Source of the DNA: Mucilaginibacter gossypiicola
Lineage (GTDB): Bacteria > Bacteroidota > Bacteroidia > Sphingobacteriales > Sphingobacteriaceae
Assembly: GCF_900110105.1 (NCBI RefSeq)
Contig: NZ_FOCL01000017.1
Span: forward strand, 62,001-126,000
Direction of reading: 5' to 3'
Length of the DNA: 64,000 nt
A program made the position numbers and the translations under genes. The notes beneath the pieces are model-generated. The model did no database searches. It was not told where the DNA came from and saw only the letters and a list, made by a program, of their open reading frames with translations. This document shows, piece by piece, positions 45,862-53,480 of the stretch (position 1 is the stretch's first letter; every line of letters starts with the position of its first letter).

Positions 45862-46509
45862 TTATCTTGAAAGTATTTCCGCCAAACTTTCTTTGAGCGG
45901 AATAATTTCAAAAGAGTCATGTGTTATTTTACAGATCTGACCATTGCTTTCAATTCCGATAAAATCGCCATCTTCCAGGTCACGAACATGATAAAAAATC
46001 CTTTCCTTTAGATTAACCTCGTAAATATCATCCGGGTTTATTAGCTTAATTTCGTCCTCATCTAATATTTCCTTAAGATTTTGATAATCTCTTCGATAAT
46101 CATCAGGATCATATCGCCTGACGTAAGAAGCTACATCGGCACTGGTTACATCAATCATATTGCCAGCCAATCCTTTTATACTATAACCTGTAATAACCTC
46201 TTCGCTAACAAATATTGTATAATCAAACCAGTTGTCCCCATCTATATCCTGTACCTTTATCTTTGAGATTTCATAATCTCTTTCGCCCCTACGCCTAAAT
46301 TCATTGTACTCATCTGAATAAGAGAACGAAACGAAATCACGATAAGAATCGCTATAGCCAACAAGCGCTGACGTAAATAGATCTGCCTCTATCTAATCAT
46401 TAAGTTGCCCAAAGTCTGCAGGTAGCTTTTCAATCGTTTTATACATAAGCACCAATTCCCAATCCTGCACGGGCCGCTTTATTCGCTTTTTATTGAATAG
46501 TCTGAACAT
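45862..46509 (-). pseudogene. Gene of unknown function interrupted by one in-frame amber codon
   Basis: Reading the minus strand from the ATG at 46507-46509 gives 38 codons (MFRLFNKKRIKRPV ... FGQLND). A TAG follows at 46393-46395, and then the same frame runs on for 176 sense codons to the stop at 45862-45864 (IEADLFTSALVGY ... SLAEILSR). Both parts are acidic, soluble and alike in codon use, so this looks like one 215-residue gene with a CAG-to-TAG change at codon 39. The downstream part alone has an ATG at 46170 that would give 102 residues. I do not recognise the family; it has no signal peptide or membrane segment. Confidence 0.7.
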
Positions 46510-46643
46510 GATTTTCCAATATCTTTTTAGTGCTTAAATCTACAGAATTGCCAGTGAGCTTTTTTGTTTAAAAGATTCATTAAATTTGAGTGTACTTAAA
46601 CCTAAATAACTCTTTACCGTCTAACCACTTAAACATTTATATC

Positions 46644-47159
46644 ATGAAAATATTAAATAAAATAGCCCTTTTGGCTGCTTTCATATTTATTGGGGTTAAC
46701 GTAAGCTTTGCTCAAACCAAGGCCGAGAAAAAAGCGGCAAAGCAAGCTGAAATTAAAAAGATGATTGATGATCAAAACTTTGTATTTAAAGCAAACTATG
46801 CTTTGCCGATGCGGGGCGGCACCAGGCCGCTTACTTCTGATTATGATATCACGATAAGTAAAGATACCATCGTATCGTTCTTACCTTATTTTGGCAGGGC
46901 TTATGTAGCGCCACCTCCGGGAACAACAGATGGCGGTATCAAAGTTAATACTACAAAGTTTACATACTCGTCCACCCCGAAAGGTAAGGGTTGGAATATC
47001 ACTATTAAACCCAAGGAAAAAAACATAGCCGACTGGCGCGATGTGCAAACATTTAACCTGAGTATTTCACAGGATGGCTACGGCTCTCTGCAAGTGATCA
47101 GCAGCAACCGCGACCCAATATCGTTTAACGGTTACGTTGAAGCCAGAAAAACTAAATAG
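46644..47159 (+). CDS. Exported DUF4251-type protein
   Basis: A 171-residue exported protein. The ATG at 46644 (MKILNKIALL) gives a clean signal peptide ending VSFAQ; the frame itself is open from 46590. After a Lys/Ala-rich stretch (KAEKKAAKQAEIKKMI), the mature part (FVFKANYALPMRGGTRPLTSDYDITISKD-type start, YFGRAYVAPPPG, DYRDVQTFNLSIS-like WRDVQTFNLSIS, YGSLQVIS) matches my memory of DUF4251 proteins of Bacteroidota. Function unknown, periplasmic or surface. Stands alone with a hairpin downstream. Confidence 0.85.
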   Translation: MKILNKIALLAAFIFIGVNVSFAQTKAEKKAAKQAEIKKMIDDQNFVFKANYALPMRGGTRPLTSDYDITISKDTIVSFLPYFGRAYVAPPPGTTDGGIKVNTTKFTYSSTPKGKGWNITIKPKEKNIADWRDVQTFNLSISQDGYGSLQVISSNRDPISFNGYVEARKTK

Positions 47160-47183
47160 GAAAGGCTTAAAGCAAAGAAAAAT

Positions 47184-47210
47184 CAGCCCGGAGCGCAAAG
47201 CTTTGGGCTG
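47184..47210 (+). terminator. Probable terminator after the DUF4251-type gene
   Basis: CAGCCC and GGGCTG pair, with an inner GAGC/GCTT extension, followed by TTTGCTTTTA. It is 24 bp past the stop. The stem has bulges. Confidence 0.5.
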
Positions 47211-47225
47211 TTTGCTTTTAGTTCA

Positions 47226-47984
47226 TTAACCTTCGGATATCAATCCCGCGTTATCTTTCAACTCCACTCCCGATAGTTTCCGTTTAAACGCTTCATTAAT
47301 TAAATAAAAAATCTTCTTTGCTGCCTTTTTATAGGTTAAACCTTTGGGGCGGATATTGGAAACACAGTTTCGTGATTCGTCGGTTAAGCCGGGCTTGGGA
47401 TTGTATGTAAGATATGCGCCAAGGCTATCTGCCGAACTAAGTCCCGGGCGCTCACCGATAAGGATCAACGAAAGTTTAGCCTTTAGACCGTATCCAATAT
47501 CGTCACCAATAGCTACCCTACCCTGTTCAACCAGGCTTATTGGCGCAAGCTTTAAACCATTGGCAACTAACAAAGGAATCAGCGCGTCGAGCAAGCCGAT
47601 AGTATTTTCATTTACTGCTGTTGCTGATAGCCCATCAACTATCATAATAGCTATATCACTTCCATTACTGTAGCCTTTTAGCTCATTTAATGAATTCTCA
47701 TCAAGCTTACGTCCAAGGTCGGGCCGTTGCAGATATTGTCTCCGGTCTGTTACCTGGCTATGCAGATGCAGAATAGGTTGCTCAAAGTGTTTTAGCGAAC
47801 CGGTTAGTTTGACTGAATTTAACTCAGAGTACACAGCATCCCGGGCGTGCGCGTGGGCCAGTTTAAACTCAAGCGACTGCTTTAATGGTATACTCGTCCC
47901 CACCCGGCCAATAGCTATCCGCGCAGAAGTAAACTCCTGCAATGCTTTCAACGGTTCAATTTCGTGTGGGATATTTCGTTTCAT
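47226..47984 (-). CDS. eutC: Ethanolamine ammonia-lyase small subunit
   Basis: Small subunit of the adenosylcobalamin-dependent lyase that turns ethanolamine into acetaldehyde and ammonia. The 252-residue protein shows family motifs FTSARIAIGRVG near the N terminus, AHAHARDAV, IMIVDGLSATAV and LIGERPGLSSADSLGAYLTY, and ends in the usual NCVSNIRP region. It follows eutB, but a 202-bp gap with a GC-rich inverted repeat separates them, where neighbours in other genomes usually sit close. Confidence 0.96.
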   Translation of the reverse strand: MKRNIPHEIEPLKALQEFTSARIAIGRVGTSIPLKQSLEFKLAHAHARDAVYSELNSVKLTGSLKHFEQPILHLHSQVTDRRQYLQRPDLGRKLDENSLNELKGYSNGSDIAIMIVDGLSATAVNENTIGLLDALIPLLVANGLKLAPISLVEQGRVAIGDDIGYGLKAKLSLILIGERPGLSSADSLGAYLTYNPKPGLTDESRNCVSNIRPKGLTYKKAAKKIFYLINEAFKRKLSGVELKDNAGLISEG

Positions 47985-48030
47985 TTAAGAGTTTTCTTAT
48001 GTCCTTGCGGAGCGGCAACCTGGTCACTCT

Positions 48031-48151
48031 GCCGTCGCCCGGCTCCAGCCGAGTGACCATTATTCACAGGCGTCTGGCCTGCGTGTCATACGAGCTTACG
48101 CCGGCCGGAGGCCGTGAGATAGCTGACACTCGCCTGGAGCCGAGCGACGGC
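48031..48151. repeat. GC-rich inverted repeat between eutB and eutC
   Basis: 48031-48055 (GCCGTCGCCCGGCTCCAG ...) and 48127-48151 are reverse complements with 2 mismatches in 25 bp. Between them is a further imperfect stem (GGCGTCTGGCCTGCG / CGCCGGCCGGAGGCC). GC content is far above its surroundings, which suggests an inserted repeat element rather than local sequence. Confidence 0.72.
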
Positions 48152-48186
48152 GTGTGGGGCGCGAACCTTTTACCTTTCGCCTTCAA

Positions 48187-49554
48187 TCAAAATCCTCCCA
48201 ACAACCCATGCTCATTCACCGGCAGCATACTCCCTTTGTCATCAACAATCCCCTGCTTTATCAGCCATTGCTCAAACTCTGGGGCAGGCTTCAACCCCAA
48301 TACTTTGCGCAGGTAAAGGGCATCATGAAACGATGTTGACTGGTAATTAAGCATAATATCATCCGAGCCCGGGATACCCATCACGAAGTTGCAGCCTGCT
48401 ACACCGAGCAGCGTAAGCAGGTTATCCATATCGTCCTGATCGGCTTCAGCATGATTGGTGTAGCAAACGTCGACGCCCATGGGCAAGCCAAGCAGTTTTC
48501 CGCAAAAATGATCTTCAAGGGCAGCACGAATAATCTGCTTACCATCGTACAAATATTCCGGACCGATAAAGCCTACCACAGTATTGACCAGCAAAGGATT
48601 AAACTTCCTGGCAACAGCGTAAGCCCGTACCTCGCAGGTTTGCTGATCAACACCGAAATTGGCATTGGCTGAGAGCGCGCTACCCTGCCCTGTTTCAAAA
48701 TACATGACGTTATTGCCCACTGTGCCGCGTTTCAAAGACAGCGTTGCCAGGTAAGCTTCTTCTATCAAACTCAAGTTAACTCCAAAGCTGGCATTGGCCT
48801 TTTCGGTTCCTGCTATAGATTGAAAACACAGATCTACAGGGGCGCCTTCATTAACCAATTGCAATGTAGTTGTAATATGGCTTAGCACGCAGGTTTGTGT
48901 AGGGATGTCAAACCTGTGCCGTAACTCGTCCATTAACGTCAATAAATTGCTTACCGCGGCCGGGCTATCAGTTGCCGGGTTAATACCAATAACAGCGTCG
49001 CCACTACTAAATAACAAACCATCGATAATACTGGCCGCCACTCCCCGCGGATCATCAGTTGGGTGATTGGGCTGTAAACGGGTACTGAAACGCCCTCTTA
49101 AACCAATGGTATTTCGAAAGCGCGTAACAACCTGGCATTTGTTGGCCATTGCAATCAGGTCCTGGTTCCGCATCAACTTAGATACTGCCGCCACCATTTC
49201 AGGTGTTAAGCCAGGGGCTATAGTTGTTAACGTGGCGCAGTCGGTTTCATCGCTTAATAGCCAGTCGCGTAGTTCGCCAACGGTTAAATGACTGATATGA
49301 CTAAAGGCTATCTCATTATGATCATCAATAATAAGCCGGGTAATTTCATCATCCTCGTACGGAACTACCGCCTCGTTCAAAAAGTTTTTAAGCGGAACAT
49401 CCGCCAGCGTGATTTGTGCAGCCACACGTTCCTCGTACCCACCGGCGCAAAGCCCCGCCAGTTCATCGCCCGAGCGATAAGGCGAAGCCTTCCCCAGCAA
49501 CGTTTTAAGGTTGGGGAATTTGTAAACCCTATGATGTATATTGTGGCGGTACAT
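48187..49554 (-). CDS. eutB: Ethanolamine ammonia-lyase large subunit
   Basis: Catalytic large subunit of ethanolamine ammonia-lyase, 455 residues. Typical motifs are LLGKASPYRSGDELAGLCA at the N terminus, RDWLLSDET, the substrate-site segment GLRGRFSTRLQPNHPTDDP, VIGINPATDS, ETGQGSALSANA and HAEADQDDMDNLL. The residues that bind ethanolamine lie within these stretches. It is transcribed after the permease gene (121-bp gap) and before eutC. There are no shell proteins and no EutA reactivase in the window, so a cytosolic, non-compartment pathway is likely. Confidence 0.96.
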   Translation of the reverse strand: MYRHNIHHRVYKFPNLKTLLGKASPYRSGDELAGLCAGGYEERVAAQITLADVPLKNFLNEAVVPYEDDEITRLIIDDHNEIAFSHISHLTVGELRDWLLSDETDCATLTTIAPGLTPEMVAAVSKLMRNQDLIAMANKCQVVTRFRNTIGLRGRFSTRLQPNHPTDDPRGVAASIIDGLLFSSGDAVIGINPATDSPAAVSNLLTLMDELRHRFDIPTQTCVLSHITTTLQLVNEGAPVDLCFQSIAGTEKANASFGVNLSLIEEAYLATLSLKRGTVGNNVMYFETGQGSALSANANFGVDQQTCEVRAYAVARKFNPLLVNTVVGFIGPEYLYDGKQIIRAALEDHFCGKLLGLPMGVDVCYTNHAEADQDDMDNLLTLLGVAGCNFVMGIPGSDDIMLNYQSTSFHDALYLRKVLGLKPAPEFEQWLIKQGIVDDKGSMLPVNEHGLLGGF

Positions 49555-49675
49555 TCTTTTTATATCGTTATCCCGCTGATCATTATGTCATTGAGTCATT
49601 ATATGATTTTTATATGGCGGCTATTCACATATCATTAATTATTGGTCACTACTCACAAAGCGCACGGCAAATGAC

Positions 49676-51025
49676 CTAATGATTAATGACCTCTTCCATC
49701 GGCGCGCTCATCATATCTTCTGTTAAAGCAATTTTATGCTTACCCAAAGCCGTAAAAATAAGTAATACGATTACCAAGCCTCCGGCAAAAATGAGGCTCA
49801 TATCAGGGTTAAAATATATGGTTGCTATTAAACAAACCACACAAATCACTAAAGCAACTGCCGGAAATACCGGGAACGCCGGGGCCAAAAACGGCCGGCT
49901 TAAGCGGGGTTCCTTTTTTCGCAGTATAAACAAGCTCAGCATACTCATGATGTACATTACTACAGCTCCAAGCACCGACAGCATAATAATCTGATCTGTT
50001 TTAAATTTATAGATGAATACAGAGCTTACTACACCGCTTATCACAAGCGCCCAATGCGGTGTTTTAAATCTGTGGTTAATATCGGATAGCATTCGGGGCA
50101 GATAACCGCTGCGTGCCATGGCAAACACCTGCCGTGATGAAGCAAGGATAATACCATGCAATGATGCTATCAACCCAAACAAACCTATACTGGCAAATAC
50201 TTTGGTTAAACCATTACCTTTACCTAATACGATACCAATGGCCTCTGGCAGCGGATAATCTAAATGACTTAACTTGCGCCAATCGGTTAGTCCGCCGGTT
50301 ATGATCATTACGCCTAAAGCCAGTACTACCAATGTTATAATAGCCGAAATATAACCGCGGGGGATATTCCTTTTGGGGTTCTCCACTTCTTCGGCCACCA
50401 TGGCCACACCTTCTATAGCCAGGTAAAACCAAACGGCAAAAGGCAAAGCAGCAAAAACACCAGCCCAACCAAAAGGCATAGGATTGGTCAAATAATTATC
50501 CATTTTAAAATGAGGCGATACAATGCCGAGGTAAAGCATCAGCTCAACCACTGCGAGTATGGTGATGAATACCGAAAAAGTAGCCGACTCTTTCACCCCA
50601 AGCATATTTAAAAGGATAAAAAAGATATTAAATCCCATGGCTGCCTCAGTTATGGGGATAGCCGGGTATAAAAAATGAAGATAACTGCCTAAAGAAACGG
50701 CAACCGCGGGGGTAGCCACCAGGAAATCAACAAGCGTAGCGTAACCCGCAATTAAACCTCCAAATGGCCCCATTGCCCGGTAAGCGTAAGCAAAAGCACC
50801 ACCAGCATGAGGAATGGAGGCTGTAAGTTCGGTATAGCTAAAAATGAATGTGATGTACATTAATGTGATAACCAAAGTGGCTATCAACAAACCTATCGTA
50901 CCCGATACAGCCCATCCTAAATTCCACCCAAAGTATTCGCCCGAAATAACCAGACCTACTGCTATGGCCCATAAATGGACAGGTTTTAAAACTTTTTTTA
51001 AATGTTCTGTAGATGTTCCTGCCAT
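49676..51025 (-). CDS. eat: Ethanolamine permease (APC family)
   Basis: Inner-membrane amino-acid/polyamine/organocation family transporter of 449 residues with about twelve hydrophobic segments. The start (KPVHLWAIAVGLVISGEYFGWNLGW) is characteristic of Eat-type ethanolamine permeases. It directly precedes eutB and eutC on the same strand, which fixes its likely substrate. A small charged tail follows the last membrane segment. First gene of the eut transcript. Confidence 0.92.
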   Translation of the reverse strand: MAGTSTEHLKKVLKPVHLWAIAVGLVISGEYFGWNLGWAVSGTIGLLIATLVITLMYITFIFSYTELTASIPHAGGAFAYAYRAMGPFGGLIAGYATLVDFLVATPAVAVSLGSYLHFLYPAIPITEAAMGFNIFFILLNMLGVKESATFSVFITILAVVELMLYLGIVSPHFKMDNYLTNPMPFGWAGVFAALPFAVWFYLAIEGVAMVAEEVENPKRNIPRGYISAIITLVVLALGVMIITGGLTDWRKLSHLDYPLPEAIGIVLGKGNGLTKVFASIGLFGLIASLHGIILASSRQVFAMARSGYLPRMLSDINHRFKTPHWALVISGVVSSVFIYKFKTDQIIMLSVLGAVVMYIMSMLSLFILRKKEPRLSRPFLAPAFPVFPAVALVICVVCLIATIYFNPDMSLIFAGGLVIVLLIFTALGKHKIALTEDMMSAPMEEVINH

Positions 51026-51209
51026 ACACCGCCGTTATAAATAATATTTTATCGCCTTAAATTACTCAACCGGCACATTAAATCAAAATTACGGCACATT
51101 ATGTAATTGTTAAGCCCCGCTTTCTCAAAAACACAATAATCTACAACGCAATCTCCCATAAAAAACTCACCAATTAAGAAAAAATCAAAAACCAGAGAGA
51201 ACGGCAAAC

Positions 51210-51245
51210 AAAACAGCCGATAAATTTCTATTTACCGGCTGTTTT
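51210..51245 (-). terminator. Intrinsic terminator after the TIM-barrel isomerase gene
   Basis: AAAACAGCCGATAAA and TTTACCGGCTGTTTT pair over 15 bp with one mismatch around a 6-nt loop, 45 bp past the stop at 51291. It separates that gene from the ethanolamine transcript. Confidence 0.8.
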
Positions 51246-51290
51246 AGTATTATAAAAAATAATAGTTAGCGAATTAGCTATAGTACATTG

Positions 51291-52220
51291 TTATACCATC
51301 AGCTTCTCTTTCAAATACCCCATACTGGCTGTAATACTTGCAAATGCATCTTTTGGCATATCATGTTCTACAAAAAAGTGTTTCATTCCCGCTGATTTTG
51401 CAGCCGCAAAAATCGGCTTAAAGTCAATAGTACCGCCGCCTACAGGTTGTATATTTTGCCTGCTGGCATCTAAATCTTTCACATGCCAAAGCGGGAAACG
51501 CCCCGGATGCTCCTTAAACATCTCCACGGGATTTTTACCTGCTTTAACAGCCCAGGCCAAATCAAGCTCCATTTTTACATTGTTGGCGTCAGTTTCGCTT
51601 AATAACAAGTCGTACGGCACCTTACCATCAACCGCATGAAACTCCATATCATGATTGTGGTATGCAAACTGGATGCCTGCTTTTTTAGCCGCCTCTCCTG
51701 TTTTGTTCAACACCTCTATGGTCGATTTTATTTCCTCAAGCGTAGCCGTAGGCGAATTAGCGCAAACCAGGTATTTAACACCGCCTTCCGCAACTTCATC
51801 CACTACCTGCTGCATATTATCACGCAGATTGAGTACCGGAGGCAGTACCATTGGCTTACCATCGGCACCTGCAGGCATTTTTGCTCCCGGAGGCAGTTTA
51901 AATGGCGCACCCAATACGTGGTGCGAAGTCCAGCTCATGCCCAAATCGTTTACTGTAGCTTTAAACTCTTTAGGTTTCATGCCATAGTAGCCTCCTTTTT
52001 TACTAAAGGCCGATTCCAATTCTTTGTAGCCTATGCCGGCTATTTTACCAAGCGTACCCTTAACGTCTTCGTCAATAATGCCAAAAAAAGTAAATAATTG
52101 TAATCCAACAGGATGATGCTCCATATTACTCAAAAAACTCGCCGCTTTACCCGATAAAGCCATGCCGCCAAGCACCAGCGCGCCGGTGCCTTTAATAAAA
52201 TTTCTTCTGCTGTAATTCAT
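51291..52220 (-). CDS. Tat-exported sugar phosphate isomerase/epimerase-like TIM-barrel protein
   Basis: A 309-residue protein with a twin-arginine signal (SRRNFIKGTGALVLGGMAL). The rest is a xylose-isomerase-like TIM barrel (AP endonuclease 2 superfamily): KIAGIGYKELESA, FAYHNHDMEFHAVDG, KMELDLAWAVKAGKNPV, LWHVKDLD and HFFVEHDMP carry the expected metal-binding Glu, His and Asp residues. Relatives act on sugars such as keto-inositols or 3-keto-glycosides, but the substrate here is unknown. Periplasmic location is inferred from the signal. Single-gene unit. Confidence 0.9.
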   Translation of the reverse strand: MNYSRRNFIKGTGALVLGGMALSGKAASFLSNMEHHPVGLQLFTFFGIIDEDVKGTLGKIAGIGYKELESAFSKKGGYYGMKPKEFKATVNDLGMSWTSHHVLGAPFKLPPGAKMPAGADGKPMVLPPVLNLRDNMQQVVDEVAEGGVKYLVCANSPTATLEEIKSTIEVLNKTGEAAKKAGIQFAYHNHDMEFHAVDGKVPYDLLLSETDANNVKMELDLAWAVKAGKNPVEMFKEHPGRFPLWHVKDLDASRQNIQPVGGGTIDFKPIFAAAKSAGMKHFFVEHDMPKDAFASITASMGYLKEKLMV

Positions 52221-52463
52221 GCTTTGATAATGGTTAATAATTAACTGGTACAGTAAAGCTAATTAATTAAAAATGAGCAAAGAAATTTTATTGTGTCTTT
52301 TTTACACAATAATTTTATTTAAGAATTTGAGATATGTAGGGTGTTTTACAGTAAAGGCTGTGATAAATATCGTCATGTCATTGCTGAACAACCACCAGGG
52401 CGTCCCTGGAAAAAATAGAGATGACGTGTAAAATACATTTTAGCGATGTTGTGGGGGAGGCCG

Positions 52464-52762
52464 CGTTAGTGATAGTAGCCGATACCGGCCTTGTGGCTAA
52501 TGCCTGCGCAGTATGAGCGGATAGCACGGGCCGCAGGCAACGCCCACATTTAGCAAATAATCAAAAAAAAACTAATAATCAACAACTTACAACTACGTCA
52601 TTATAAGCGATAGTGTGGCAATCACATGCTTTACAGAGCGAACGATAAGTGGCAAATACTAACATAAAGACTTAAATATGGGCGTTGCCTACGGCCGGGC
52701 TATCCGCTCATACGCCTGCAGGCATTACGCTCATTGGCCGGTATCCGCTTCTATCCCTAACG
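52464..52762. mobile_element. 299-bp MITE-like element with 90-bp imperfect inverted repeats
   Basis: Left arm 52464-52553 begins CGTTAGTGATAGTAGCCGAT and right arm 52671-52762 ends ATCCGCTTCTATCCCTAACG. The arms are imperfect reverse complements over about 90 bp, sharing ATACCGGCC, TAATGCCTGC, TATGAGCGGATAGC and AGGCAACGCCCA. A 117-bp centre carries no gene. Size, long inverted arms and lack of coding capacity fit a non-autonomous mobile repeat. It lies 46 bp past the Pycsar-like effector gene. Confidence 0.75.
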
Positions 52763-52808
52763 CAAAACATGGATCAAAATAATAAACTATCTATTGTAAA
52801 AAAATGCA

Positions 52809-53408
52809 TCAAACAATCTCAGGCAGGCTGTTGTGCACCATTGATGATATAATGAAAGTAATAATAGCGATGATGAGCCCAAACATAAAAACATTATAAG
52901 CAGCCCTGAGCAGGCGATATTTACGCCCCAGAACCACGCCCTGGGTATGAATATCTTTAATCAGGCTATCGTACAGGTATTCTTTATCATGCAATACATT
53001 CTTCATACCGGCCGCAAAATCGTCCAGCTTCATTCGATAAAAGTTACCAAAAAACAGCAGGTTGGCTTTTTTATCCGCAAGATCTTTTGTACTGAATCTC
53101 CCTTTTGGTATCGACGGCCGGGTTGATAATATAGCCAGGATCATGGTAGCCAGGCTAACCGTAAGTAGCAAATACGATGGCAATATCAAAAACGAATTAT
53201 CCTTAAGCTTGCGCAACACCAAACTGATGATAGCCGAAATAATGATTGAATTAACCGTAATCAGGATCTGCGCCTTATTATCAGCCATGTCGCTCAGGCG
53301 CTGGTCAGTACTGGCAGTAACCTTAAGCAGGGTTTCAATACCTAAATCTATATCTCCTACTTCGGTCGCTATTTGCGGTAGTGCTTCCGGGCCTGTCATC
53401 GGTTCCAT
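52809..53408 (-). CDS. Pycsar-effector-like (DUF5706) membrane protein
   Basis: A 199-residue membrane protein. After a soluble N-terminal stretch (about 1-40) comes LSDMADNKAQILITVNSIIISAII, then a second membrane segment (LILPSYLLLTVSLATMILAIL), a cytoplasmic loop with LLFFGNFYRMKLDDFAAGM and DKEYLYDSLIKDI, and a last segment (AAYNVFMFGLIIAIITFII). This order is that of the PycTM/DUF5706 family, in which related proteins breach the inner membrane in response to cyclic pyrimidines during phage defence. No nucleotide cyclase gene is adjacent, and no separate ligand-binding domain is visible. Family assignment is from memory and fairly secure; a defence role here is inference. Confidence 0.82.
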   Translation of the reverse strand: MEPMTGPEALPQIATEVGDIDLGIETLLKVTASTDQRLSDMADNKAQILITVNSIIISAIISLVLRKLKDNSFLILPSYLLLTVSLATMILAILSTRPSIPKGRFSTKDLADKKANLLFFGNFYRMKLDDFAAGMKNVLHDKEYLYDSLIKDIHTQGVVLGRKYRLLRAAYNVFMFGLIIAIITFIISSMVHNSLPEIV

Positions 53409-53480
53409 TTTCTAATCATAAATTTAGGTTACTTTACATTAATGTAGTAAGGGCCAAGGATTTCCATATACACATAAACA

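Noticed and set aside
47942..48339. Plus-strand frames over the eutB-eutC gap
   Set aside because: They run antisense to eutB and through the GC-rich inverted repeat; no homology features.
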